A stretch of 64,000 bases of DNA from Paramyrothecium sp. XJ0827. Lineage: Eukaryota; Ascomycota; Sordariomycetes; Hypocreales; Stachybotryaceae. This document shows positions 45,466 through 56,233 of the stretch, piece after piece. Position 1 is the stretch's first letter. Every line of letters begins with the position of its first letter. The stretch is taken from contig JAJFPB010000007.1 in the NCBI GenBank assembly GCA_020881915.1, positions 930,001 through 994,000 of the forward strand, given 5' to 3'. The notes under the pieces were generated by a model. That model worked only from the letters and a program-made list of their open reading frames with translations, had not been told where the DNA came from and did not search any database. The position numbers were made by a program, and so were the translations under genes.

Positions 45466-47250
45466 ATGTCCAAGGAAGAAGTCCCCGCCGCCGTCGAGGA
45501 CCACCACGCCGGTGGCATCGCGGCCCCTCAGGATGTCGAACACATTGAGGCTCCCGTCACCTGGAAGGCCTACCTCATGTGCGCCTTCGCCTCCTTCGGT
45601 GGTATCTTCTTCGGCTACGACTCCGGTTACATCAACGGTGTCAATGCTTCCGAGCTCTTCATCCACTACGTCGAGGGCCCCGACGCGACTGAGCTGACCG
45701 GCTCCAACCTCTCTCTGATTACCTCTATCCTGTCCTGCGGTACCTTCTTCGGTGCCATCATCGCTGGTGACGTCGCCGACCGCATGGGTCGCAAGTGGAC
45801 TGTCATTCTTGGTTGCTTCATCTACATGCTCGGTGTCATCGTCCAGATGATCACCAGCTCTGGTAACGCTCTCGGAGTCATCGTCGCCGGTCGTCTCATT
45901 GCTGGTATCGGTGTCGGTTTCGAGTCCGCCATTGTCATTCTCTACATGTCCGAGATTGTAAGCAACGCCCACTGCCAACTCGCACCCCGTCACATACTAA
46001 CCTGCTTGATAGTGCCCCCGCAAGGTCCGTGGTGCCCTCGTCGCTGGTTACCAATTCTGCATCACCATTGGTATCCTGCTCGCTTCCGTCGTCTGCTACG
46101 CCGTCAAGGAGCGCGGTGACACTGGCGAGTACCGCATTCCCATCGCCATTCAGTTCCCGTGGGCCCTGATCCTCGGCGGCGGTCTGCTCTTCCTCCCCGA
46201 CTCCCCCCGTTACTACGTGAAGCGCGGCCGCATCGAAAAGGCTACCGACGCCCTGGCCCGTGTCCGTGGCCAGCCTATCGACTCTGTCTACGTCCAGAAC
46301 GAGCTTGCTGAGATTATCGCCAACGAGGAGTACGAGCGTGCTCTGATCCCATCCACCTCCTGGATCGGCGGCTGGGCCAACTGCTTCAAGGGCAGCCTCT
46401 GGCACCAGAAGTCCAACCTGCGCCGAACCATCCTCGGTACCTCCCTGCAGATGATGCAGCAATGGTGAGATGCACCCATCACTGCCTCAATGTTGATGCC
46501 CCAAACTAACAGTTTCCCAGGACCGGTGTCAACTTCATCTTCTACTACTCCACCCCCTTCCTCTCGTCCACCGGCGCCATCGACGACCCCTTCCTGATGT
46601 CCATGGTTTTCACTCTGGTCAACGTCCTGTCTACTCCCATCTCGTTCTGGACTGTTGAGAGGTTCGGTCGTCGCACCATCCTCATCATTGGTGCCTTCGG
46701 CATGCTCATCAGCCAGTTCCTCGTCGCCATCATTGGTGTTACCGTCGGCTTCAACAAGACCCACCCCGACCCTGCCGACCCCGAGTCGCAGATTGCCGAC
46801 AACATCGCGGCCGTCAACGCCCAGATTGCCTTCATCGCCATTGCCATTTTCTGGTTCGCTTCGACCTGGGGCCCTGGTGCGTGGATCGTCATCGGCGAGA
46901 TCTTCCCTCTGCCCATCCGATCGCGCGGTGTTGGTCTGTCCACCGCCTCCAACTGGCTGTGGAACACCATCATTGCCGTCATCACCCCCTACATGGTGGC
47001 CACCGACAAGGGTGACCTGAAGTCCGCTGTTTTCTTCATCTGGGGCGGTCTCTGCACCTGCGCCTTCGTCTACGCCTACTTCCTTGTCCCCGAGACCAAG
47101 GGTCTGTCCCTGGAGCAGGTCGACAAGATGTTGGAGGAGACCACTCCCCGCACTTCTGCCAAGTGGAAGCCCACCAGCACCTTCTCGTCCGGCGCCTACC
47201 TCGACAAGTCCATTGTCGAGAACGTCGAGCGACGTGGCTCTGCTGTCTAA
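45466..47250 (+). CDS. MFS sugar transporter (hexose-transporter type)
   Basis: Twelve-helix sugar porter of 557 residues. Exons are 45466-45957, 46013-46464 and 46521-47250. Signatures are GGIFFGYDSGYINGV in TM1, DRMGRKWTVILGC in loop 2-3, GRLIAGIGVGFES, PDSPRYYVKRGR before the central loop, QQWTGVNFIFYYSTPF in TM7 (formed at the intron 46465-46520 junction) and PETKGLSLEQVD after TM12. The N- and C-termini are hydrophilic and cytosolic, with acidic and Ser/Thr-rich tails suited to ubiquitin control, but not the long signalling tail of glucose sensors. Codon usage is strongly biased to C-ending codons, suggesting high expression. It probably carries glucose or another hexose by proton symport. 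Long upstream DNA with CreA-like motifs suggests glucose control. Confidence 0.94.
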
Positions 47251-47722
47251 GCGCAGTGATGGAATTCCGCCCCGGTCGGGGGGATCAATATGTAATAGTC
47301 TCATAGTCACATACCCAGTGTTTGAGTGGTTGAAGTAGTGGCTGTTGTGCATAGGAGAGTACATCTTTGTACTAGAAGCAGTAGCTGCAAATAATAATGT
47401 TCCTGAGCTTGCTCTTACCAAACGCATCTTTTCCTCACTCGTGACAAGCGTGATAACCGTGGCCACTTGACTTCAGTAGCCACCGAAGAGACATTGCAAG
47501 ACCAGAAACCGAACCGCCTGGCCCGAGGATTCTTTAACTTGTAGGTGGTGCCTGAGCATTTGTCTCAGTCATAATTTTACGATCGATGCTTGGCTCTTTT
47601 CTACAGCCCCCACGTGTCCTAGTCCGATTGCGCAGGGCGGTGAGACAGAAACCCCATGGCTGCTCAGATTGCATGACGCTACTATGAAAAATGCAGTGTT
47701 GACTGGGCCGTACTGAATTGAT

Positions 47723-47746
47723 TGTCTGTCTGTCTGTCTGTCTGTC
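47723..47746 (+). repeat. TGTC tetranucleotide microsatellite, six units
   Basis: Six perfect TGTC units, then a TGCC variant. Confidence 0.9.
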
Positions 47747-47808
47747 TGCCTGCTGGCGGGTCCCGTCCATCCATGTACTTTAGTGGATCAGCCGACGCTC
47801 GGGTCACG

Positions 47809-47827
47809 CTTATCAGATGATCTGATA
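47809..47827. promoter_or_regulatory. GATA-type inverted repeat upstream of the ferric reductase
   Basis: A near-perfect palindrome reading TTATCAGATGATCTGATAA, carrying TATCA/TGATA half sites about 100 bp before the start. Iron-responsive GATA repressors of the SreA/Urbs1 type bind ATCWGATAA, and the right half (ATCTGATAA) matches exactly. The functional claim is inference. Confidence 0.5.
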
Positions 47828-47923
47828 AAAAAAGACGCACCCGCCTAATTTCCCCATCTGCCACCATTTTGCATTTTCCGATCTTCGACCCCAACCGTGT
47901 CGTGCCGCCCCATGCCATGAGCC

Positions 47924-50439
47924 ATGAGGGCCCTACGCAGCTCACGTCTCACGGCCCTCGTCGCCGCCTGCGCGCTATGGGCTCAGCAAGTCCGGTCCGC
48001 CGGCGTGGATAGTCTCTGCCTGGAGGCGTGCCAGCAATGCCTCCCCGCGACGTACTTTGCCGACGCGGACCCGGCCGCCCCGGCGCGGCGGGCCTGCGAG
48101 AAGACGTTGGCCGTCGAGTCGACGTACCTGTGCATGCGTGTCTACTGCAGCGACGCGGCGACGGCCCGGGGGGTCGCGCAGCTGGCCGAGACGTGCCCGG
48201 ATCAGCCCATGCCGGGATACGAGGTTGTGGGGAACTACACGGATGCCGAGGTTGCCAGGTTCAGGCGGTTGCAGCACAAGGAGAAGGTTTCCAAAGGAGA
48301 GTTGACACAGCTTGTGGTGCCCTCGGCGGAGTTGTTCACCCTCTGGTGGAAGACACTTGTGAGCGAATCGGAGACTCTGGAGAAGGACTCGACAGACTGA
48401 CTAGGGGGACAGGACTCTTGGAGCTACGCTTCCAATACGCATTACATTGCAGGGTGAGCTCGCACGCACACCCAATGAATGAGAGGGCTGTGAATAGCTG
48501 ACGCACGACAGGTTGGCCATGAACATCTTCTGGGGCCTTGTCGTTACCCTTGGCGCCATCAGCCGACTCACCGCACGGCTTTCCCATGCGTCAAAAGCGA
48601 GACCTGGGAGAAGTCACGGAGCTCGATCGTTCAGGAGGCTTTCCGTCTGGCTAAAGCGCAATGTTTTCGTCCCCGCAGCGTTTGGACACCGTCGCGCTGA
48701 GCGCGTGTGGTGGTGCACGGTTCCCCAGCGGAGCCAGGCCCTTGTCATTGCCGCATTCATCCTGCTCAACATCGTTTTTAGCGTTTGTGGTTATAGAACG
48801 CCTTTCCCGGGAGACCTGTAGTACGTCTTGACTGACCCCCGTCCTCGTCTTGTCACCCTAAGGGACGCCCCGTTTGGTCGGCCATGCTGACGAGCGGACA
48901 ACAGCTACCCTTCCGTGCTCGACCAGGTGATTCGCCAAGTGTCCGACCGCACCGGCATCATCTCCTTCGCCTGCTTCCCCGTCATCTGGCTGTTCGGCAT
49001 GCGTAACAGTCTACTCCAGTGGCTGACGGGATGGGACTTTGGCGCGTGGAGCAACTTCCACCGTTGGGTGGCGCGGGTGGCTGCGCTGCAGGCCGTGGTG
49101 CATTCGGTTGGGTATACCGTTCTCGTCTGGAGATGTGAGTCACTTTAGTGAGGGTATCTCTTTGCTGCTAGGAAGACGTGCTGACGAAGCGACCTAGCCG
49201 GAGGCTGGCATTACTATGCTTGGTACTGGACGCAGCTGTTCTGGTGGACAGGCGGAATGGTGAGTCTGGCGTCCCCGGCGCCGTAGGGCTGTTCTAACCT
49301 CGGACATCAGGCGACAATCGGAATGTGTCTTTTGCTGGGCGCGTCTGTCTACTGGATTCGACGGTTTCAGTATGAGGCGTTCCTGATCATCCACATTGTG
49401 CTGTCAATCATTGTCTTGGTGACGATGCTGGGGTAAGCACCCGACCCACGCCTGTAAGGCTTTTGCTGACTTCTGCAGGCATGTGTCGATCTTCAATGGC
49501 CAGTATGATCTGCCTTTTTGGATTCCCTTTGGTATATGGATCTTGGACCGTGTGATCAGGCTGTTGCGGATTGTCTGCTTCAACCCCCGGCCGTGGGCCA
49601 CCAAGGCGCTAGCAACGTATGACGAGCCCTCCAATCTCGTTCGTCTGACCGTGCCATGTCACACCAGTGTCTATGTGCCACAGCCAGGCACGTACTACTA
49701 TCTGATGATTCTCAACGACGCACGTTGCTGGGAGAGCCATCCCTTCACCCTCGCATCCGTTTCGAACCTCTCGCTTCCGTCAAAATGCTTCGGGGAGAAC
49801 ACGCCGCTCCTCCTAGAGGACGAGGCTGCTGATACCGATGCGATGCTAGACGAATCGGAGGCCATGACGTTTCTTATCCGTCCGTACGATAGCTTTACCG
49901 GCCGTCTGCGTGACCGGGCTACTCAACAAGCCGGAGGAGCCGCCCTACGGGTGCTGGTCGAAGGCCCATATGGAGACACCTGGCCGCTGCATCGGTTCGA
50001 CAGTGTGCTTTTTGTGGTCGGCGGCAGCGGTATCGTCGTCGCGCTGTCCTATTTGCGGACTCTGTTGGCCGACACTACCAATGTTCCGGCCATTCACATA
50101 CACTGGGCCACGCGGGAGGCGCGGCTGGTAGAAGACGTACTGAACAAAGACTTCGGCGACCTGCTCTCTAGCGAGCATCTCACTGTAGAAGTGTACAACC
50201 GCACCTTGCCGGAGCGGGGTGGGATCATCGACGCTCCGTCGAGCGTGCAGGTTCACCGACGGCGGCTCGACGCCGGTGCGCTGGTGAGCGCGTCTGCCAA
50301 GCGCGCGGAAGGACAAGACCTGGCTGTTGTGGCGTGCGGCCCGGCAAGGATGGCGGACGATACACGAAGAGCGACGATAGACGCAATGGATAGAGGATCG
50401 GGTGATATCCAATATTTCGAGGAGAGTTTTGAGTGGTAA
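47924..50439 (+). CDS. ferric/cupric reductase transmembrane component (FRE/NOX family)
   Basis: Plasma-membrane ferric reductase of 719 residues. Seven exons: 47924-48358, 48413-48453, 48512-48820, 48905-49134, 49198-49259, 49311-49432 and 49479-50439, all in phase. A signal peptide (LTALVAACALWAQQVRS) leads into a Cys-rich extracellular segment (CLEACQQCLP...CEKTL...CMRVYCS). The membrane core contains the paired haem His residues in FHRWVARVAALQAVVHS and FLIIHIV...MLGHVS. The cytosolic half has the FAD loop HPFTLAS, the NADPH sites EGPYG and VVGGSGIVVALSY, CGPARMADD, and the family-ending FEESFEW. It moves electrons from NADPH through FAD and two haems to extracellular Fe(III)/Cu(II). An ATCTGATAA element upstream suggests iron regulation by a GATA repressor. 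It is convergent with the methyltransferase gene. Confidence 0.93.
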
Positions 50440-50605
50440 AGGTGTTCTAGATATTGGGGTTGTGCACAGACATAAACATAGAATAGCATGGATTGGCGTT
50501 GAATACCCATAGGTTTTCTTGAATATAGACATATACGCTCTAAGCTCTATCCGTTCATACAGTCGTGAAAGTGTCTACTCTATCTCTTAGCGTTCTACAG
50601 AGCGC

Positions 50606-52232
50606 TCACTGCTTTTTGCGCGCCATCCAAAACTGCGCCTTGTACGCGCTCTCCGTCAGCGCCTTCTCGTCGAAGCTGTACACGGCCTTGATGGTCCTCA
50701 GGTGCTTGCCCGGCCAGGTGGGCTCTCCGCAGCCGCCGCCTAAGCCGTCGGTCTCGAGGAACTCGAAGCCCATGGCCTCGGCGACGGCGACGATCTCCTC
50801 GAGCGACAGCTGCACGAAGGGCGCGCTGCCGTAGAGCAGCGGGCCGAGGTTGACCCAGTGGCCGCCGGGCTTGAGCAGGCGCTTGATGGTGTCGAAGTAG
50901 CTGAGCAGGTTGCGGGCCGTGTCGATGAAGAAGTAGGTGACGACGACGTCGTAGGCGCCGTCCTGGCCGGCGAAGGCGGTGGTGAAGTCGCCCTCGACGA
51001 GGACGACCGAGGCGGTGTCCAGGTCGACGTCCGGGAAGCGGATCTTGCGCTGCATGTCCCCGGCCGTGGCGTGGTGCGACCAGGTGTCGAGGAAGGGGTG
51101 GACGGAGCTGGTGTAGTGGCCCGGGTGGGCCTCGAGGAACCGGCTGACGATGTTCATGTACATGGACCACTCGTTGATGGTGACCTCGGCTGCGGGAGAA
51201 GAGTCAGGGATAGGTTCACGTCGGAATGACGTAGCGAGGCAGGACTTACACGGGAACGCAGCGGCGATGTCGTAGCCGAGCCGGCCAAGTCCAGCGCCGG
51301 GCACGAGTATCTTGGGCGCGGGCACGCCCTCACCGGCCGGGGCCGGGACGATGGTCTTGAGCGACTCCATGATGCACGAGAAGGTGCCGTCGCGCTCGTA
51401 GGCGCCCTCCTCGGCCCAGTCGCGCACGACGTGCTTCAGCGCCTGCGACACGGACACCTTGTCCGCCTTCTGGCCCTTGTCCTCGAGCGCGCGGACGTGC
51501 TCGTCGACCTCCTTCTGGCCGACGCCGTAGAAGGCCATGGCGTGCTCGGCGACGCGCTTGCACAGGGCGGCGTTGGACACGAGGAGGTGGTCCGTCTCGA
51601 TGAAGCGCTGGGAGTAGCCGACGTGGGATTCCAGGAGCTGTTGGGCGTGTCAGTATGAGGAGATGTGTGTGTGTGTGTGTGAATGCACACCTCATGTAAT
51701 GGAGGGGGGGGTTTGACTGGAGACATACCGCTTTCTGAGACTTGGAAACGTGCTTGTACAGACCCTTCAGCCGGGTGATTTCCTCCTTCTGGCGCTCGTA
51801 GTAATTCAAGAAGCCGTAGATGGCGTCGAGCAGGCGGTGCCGCGGGTGGCTCGCGGACCACGTCCCAGCGTCCCTGCTCACGCGGGCGAGCAGCTGCTCC
51901 TTTTCATGCTGGTGCCGCGGGGTCCAGGGGTCCCGCTTCTCCTCTTCCTTCTCGACCGTGACGATGGTCTTCTGGACCTTGTAGACGGGGGCCTGATCAG
52001 CCCAGACCTGGTCGACAAAGAACTGCGGCAAGTTCCCCCCAGAGGCGGAGGACGGTGTTAGTCGAAGCTGGGCGAGACGGGTCATGAGGTAAACAGAAAA
52101 ACGTACAGCGGCGTCCGGGTTCGGCATCTGCCCCAGCTCTAGCTCCTCCGAGGCGAGCTTTTCCTGCGCCGTCGCGGGCTGCCCTGCGCAGAGCAACAGG
52201 GCGACGGTGAATCGCTGCAGCTGGTGTCGCAT
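50606..52232 (-). CDS. carnosine N-methyltransferase-like (N2227 domain) protein with signal peptide
   Basis: SAM methyltransferase of the N2227/CARNMT1 family, 463 residues. Exons are 52107-52232, 51729-52022, 51250-51637 and 50606-51189. The N2227 block includes LVPGAGLGRLGYDIA (SAM motif I), TINEWSMYMNIVSRFL, VVTYFFIDTARNLLSYFDTI and PGGHWVNLGPLLYG, all characteristic. Family members methylate carnosine-like dipeptides or histidine-containing proteins. Unusually, the first exon encodes a strong signal-peptide-like N-terminus (RFTVALLLCAGQPATAQ), whereas the family is normally cytosolic or nuclear. The start could instead be a later in-frame Met in an alternative transcript. Intron 51638-51728 contains a (TG)9 run on the plus strand. 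Convergent with the ferric reductase (166 bp apart). Confidence 0.9.
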
Positions 52233-53844
52233 CGTGGATGATTGGCGGCTCTTAGCACTCGGGATGCATGGAGTGTCAAGGCCCGGGTTCCGTTCGACAA
52301 CAAAGCAAAGCCGTCAATTGAGCGAAAAGAGGGAAGGAAAGGTGGAAAGAGTAAGTGAAGCCCTTTTTTTCTGCACGAGACTCAAAGAGCCCGCGCGTTT
52401 GCTTTGCGGCTGGGTCCCTTTTTTTCCACATGGCTTGGCTGCCCGTTTCCGCGTTGAATGTCTCAGTGTCTTTCGTGTGGAGAGGCGAGAACCTTGATGG
52501 TCTAGTGCTGATTTGTGAACAGAGAGTGCCAAGACTGACAAGGGTTCCATTGCCTTGCCTTGCCTTGCCTTGCCTTGCCTTGCCTTGCCTAGGGCTGTCG
52601 CTGCTCGGCTGGTTGGTTTGGTTTGGGCGTTGCCAAGCGTGTTAGCGTGGCGACGGGGGCCAAGTTCCCATCATCGCAGTTCGTTGGTAACTGACGAAGA
52701 GCCTGCAGGGCCTTGGCCAGTACGCAGCTCAACTTGCAGAACCCCATCCAGGTCTCAGCAAACCTCCCTCCAGCACTGCACCGGGCTTGGATTGGCCCGG
52801 CTTTGAAATGCAACCCGCGGCCAATCGTGGTGGCCTGTGCTTCAGTCTGTGCTTCAGACAATCCAAAAGAGTTACACACGATTACCGGAAGTGGTCATGC
52901 ACAGTTGAATAACCATGCACGGAATCCGAGTAGTTCCCGTGTGGTATTCATAAATACGTAAATCTGTGCTCAAACTCGTCCCTTTCAAGCTTACAACGGT
53001 GGCGTTGGTGGGAGTGACAATTTCGTCATGATCCTTTCCCGCAGTGAATGCTGCTCTCATCCGACTCCCACCGGCCCCCAGTCGTTTGTCCGACGGTGGT
53101 GTCCCCAAGCAAGCATGGCTTCCTCATTCCAACACCAATGCAGGCTGAGCAGTCCCAAGGAGATCCATTCTCCAAATCCATCGAGAGGACCACCGTGCAC
53201 GAGCACTCACCCATGCTCAAGCCGACAGCCCGGTAGAGGCCACGGGAGACGTGCTTGGTTCCCTGAAAGAGGGCATGGTGCACACTCTCATTGGTCCCCG
53301 TGCGAGCGATGCCGCGTGCATGTTGATGAGAATGACATGGACTTTGGGGACGTCCACATGCCCCGCCGAACGGTGGATCATTTCTTGGCATGTAGCGCGG
53401 CTGGTGGAGGGGTCGTCAATGGAGTAGTAGTAGATTGGTCTCTTGTCATCTAGCATCGCTGTTCCGAGAGATGCACCAGTGCAAAAAGTGGTGTTTCAAG
53501 TCGACAAGAAGTGGCTAAAATTTGGCCTCGAAGCCTATTCAAATTGAACGCGATTGCATGCTTAGGAATGATCGTTTTAGAACAAATTCGTCCACGAGGC
53601 TCCCCGGCCACCGGCGCTTTGTGATGGGTGCGTGTAGAAAAGATGTACACGGAGCGTCTGCTCGGCTGCATCATGCACAAAACAAATATACTCAACCCCC
53701 CCATACGTTAAGACTGTGGGCTTTTTCTGCGAGAACAATCTGCTCGGTCACTCTGGAGTACGATTTACGGCACACTGATATTGCTTTTTTAGTACATTTG
53801 AAATGAGCTGTGGGTTTTCCCGACAGTGACCTTTCAATAATACG
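52233..53844. other. intergenic with pentanucleotide repeat
   Basis: 1.6 kb without a supported gene. It has a TGCCT x8 run at 52551-52590 and several short open frames on both strands without motifs. Confidence 0.55.
52551..52590 (+). repeat. TGCCT pentanucleotide microsatellite, eight units
   Basis: Eight perfect TGCCT units in tandem. Confidence 0.95.
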
Positions 53845-54375
53845 AAACACCTAGCATGATGCTGGGCTTCCCGCACAGCAGATCTGATGGCTGGGTTACT
53901 CTCCGTACATTCAAGCTATCTATTTGCTTTTTAAAATTTTTGTGAACAGTATAAGATGGTATTCCCCCATAAACAGGGATACCCGGAACATGATGCCCTT
54001 CCTCCCACACAGCAGATCCGATGGCTGGATTACTCTGCATACTGTCAAGATGTCTATTTGCTTTTTTGGAATTTTATGAACAGTATAAGATTTTAGTCCC
54101 CCCATATCCAGGGATACACAGAACATAGTACTTTTCTTCCTGCACAGCGCAATCAATGGCCTGAACCTCGGCATACAGTTAGACGTCTGTTTGCCTGTTC
54201 GAAATTTTATGAACAGTGGTGTTGTTCTTCCGAGTCTAGGGATACACGGAACATGGTACTGTTCTTCCCGTGAAGCGCGATCAATGGCTGGATTATTCCG
54301 CGCAACAGTCAAGACGTCTATTTGCCTGCTTGAGATTGTATGAGCAGTATAAGATGTCGTTCTTCCACGTCCAAG
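53845..54375 (+). repeat. degenerate tandem array, four units of about 128-135 bp
   Basis: Four diverged copies share ordered blocks: ..GGAACATG.T.., a CACAGCAGATC-type block (53874, 54008, 54143, and about 54271 as GAAGCGCGATC), ATGGCTGGATTACTC, CTATTTGC(C/T)T, then TTTTATGAACAGTATAAGAT and a (C)CCATA..CAGGGATAC join. The offsets between anchors are 134, 135 and about 128 bp. Copies differ mostly by transitions. On the minus strand the array stays open for about 130 codons, but the reading has no known domain. It ends about 130 bp before the gene at 54505. Confidence 0.85.
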
Positions 54376-54504
54376 AATGTTTCATCTCTTGTAAACCCCC
54401 GGTATCCAAAATCTCCGATCGTGTCCCCTACATTCTCAACTGAATCAATCAACCACAACCTGCCTCTTCTTCCACAGAGAAGTGTACGCTGCCAGATTGT
54501 CGCC

Positions 54505-54960
54505 ATGGATACCCACAACCCTCAGCTCCGCGAAGACTTCGGACGCAATGTGGAGGTGACAGAAGACTTCAACTTCCCAACGGGTTCTACCAAAGACGCG
54601 GACTACATAGCGTACAGGGAGGTCGTTCGAAGATCAGATGAGGCTAATCGAGATTACAACGAATATAAGACCAAAAATCTTTCGGAGGGTCGATGGAGGA
54701 ACAAAAAGTTTACCCCAAACCAGTGCCAGCACACTCCTGAGCATCATGCGGAACTTTCTCGACTTGCTGAAAGGGCCAAGGTAGGAAATGGTGCGCATTT
54801 CAAGGTTCGCACCAATTTCAACAAGAAGTGGGAGGATGAGCTCCTGGCCCAGAGTGAAAGATCCTTCAAAACCCACCGGGAAGAAACTAAAAAGGCCAAG
54901 AGAGCCATGCAGAAGTTTGAGGCGTTCGAGCTTGAACACAAAAAATTCTCTCGACCATGA
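54505..54960 (+). CDS. small basic coiled-coil protein, unknown
   Basis: 151 codons from the ATG at 54505 (cgccATGG context); the frame is open to an earlier ATG at 54340, which would add 55 Ser-rich residues overlapping the repeat array, and I prefer the later start. The protein is highly charged and mostly helical: EANRDYNEYKTKNLSEG, then SERSFKTHREETKKAKRAMQ and FELEHKKFSRP, suggesting a coiled coil in the second half. No signal peptide, membrane segment or catalytic motif is visible. I do not recognise a family. It could be a lineage-specific nuclear or cytosolic protein, or a fortuitous open frame. The position right after the tandem array is noted but unexplained. Confidence 0.5.
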   Translation: MDTHNPQLREDFGRNVEVTEDFNFPTGSTKDADYIAYREVVRRSDEANRDYNEYKTKNLSEGRWRNKKFTPNQCQHTPEHHAELSRLAERAKVGNGAHFKVRTNFNKKWEDELLAQSERSFKTHREETKKAKRAMQKFEAFELEHKKFSRP

Positions 54961-56233
54961 CTAGGTGCAGATCTTGCTTCGCCATGCTCCTTCACCTGAG
55001 GCGCAGTTCTGCAAGCCATGTCTCCCTCAAAGCACCAAGTACTCGGTGCACTTCCTCGTGGGAACGGAGAAACTTCACGTCCTGGGTTGATTCTCCGGAA
55101 AGTGTCGACGACCAACTCTTCAGAGGTCGTTGGAGATTTGGGGGATGGTCTCTCCAACCGACAAGCCCCGCGACTGCAGACTGACCGAGACCGAGCAAGC
55201 GGGCTTGCTCACAATCAGCCTGTTCAACGTGCTTGGGTCAATATCAACATCAAACCATGCACGTCCTCTCCATGGAATGGAGCTGACACCCTGCAGACAC
55301 GCTGGAGCAGCTGTTTCGTCCTCCTCACAGCACGGTTTCTGCAAAGCGACATCCAGTCCTGCACGGCAGATGCGCGCAAGGTACCGTTGGGTACCGTTGC
55401 ACTGGGCCTCTGTGCCAGCAACGCTTGCAGTTGATTCATGGTCATCATCTTGACCCAACTCATGGCTTGGGTTTTCCGTTCTTCCCCTCTGATGAGGAGG
55501 GGGGTTTTCTTGGAGGTTTTTTTCTTCTTCTTCTATTTTGGGTACATGTTTGGGGGAAATGGATAAATGGCGTATTTAAGCTTGTTTATTTCTATTCTTT
55601 TACTGTAACCAAATTGTTTTGTTTTGCTTCTATCCATCTTGGTGCGGAAAGGGGATGCTTGGGCAGGCGTTGAGTGAGGTTGTAGGATTAACCAGCCTGA
55701 GTAATTGACACACATGCAGACCTTGCGCTCCGATTGGTCCTCGTCTTGCACCACCCTAGCAACAGTGGATCGGCAAAGGCCAGTGCCAATGCCAAGAGCT
55801 CATGATGAGTCTCAGTACTCTGTAGTACGTACTGTAACCCATGACTGACCAGCGATGATGGCCAGGAATGCACACAAGTGCAGGCTAGTCTAGTCTGCTG
55901 AGCACGAAGCCTGTGCCCGGGCAATTGCGTCTTTAATTTCTTTCAGATAAAGTTCCTACAAGATTCTTGTTACAAGAGGCGTCATCTTGTTTCTCCTCTT
56001 TGTGCCATTTTTACGCACGTCGCACTTCGCACTTCTTTTCCTTTTATTTCTTTCAACAAAAGGAATGGTTCGAAACATGGTTACATGTTTATTCTTTCCG
56101 ATTCTAGGCAAACCATGGCCCGGATTTGATGTATAAGTAGCGTTATTCGTCCCCTCGCCTTGACTTCTTCGGTCTCCAGGTCCTGTGGATAACTCCGTCA
56201 CGAGTAGCTCGATCCACTGATGAAAGAGCAACC
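54961..56233. other. intergenic, no gene seen
   Basis: 1.27 kb. Overlapping short ORFs at 55018-55460 on both strands lack motifs. T-rich runs near 55500-55560 may mark a 3' end. Confidence 0.5.

Larger units (their letters stand above)
47251..47923. other. intergenic with TGTC microsatellite
   Basis: 673 bp between two plus-strand genes. It holds a six-unit TGTC run at 47723-47746 and the ferric reductase promoter. A GATA-type palindromic TTATCAGATGATCTGATAA at about 47809 is the best regulatory candidate. Confidence 0.55.

Noticed and set aside
46288..47466. 392-codon antisense ORF over the sugar transporter
   Set aside because: It mirrors strongly GC3-biased coding DNA; composition is low-complexity (Gly/Asp/Glu) with no domain.
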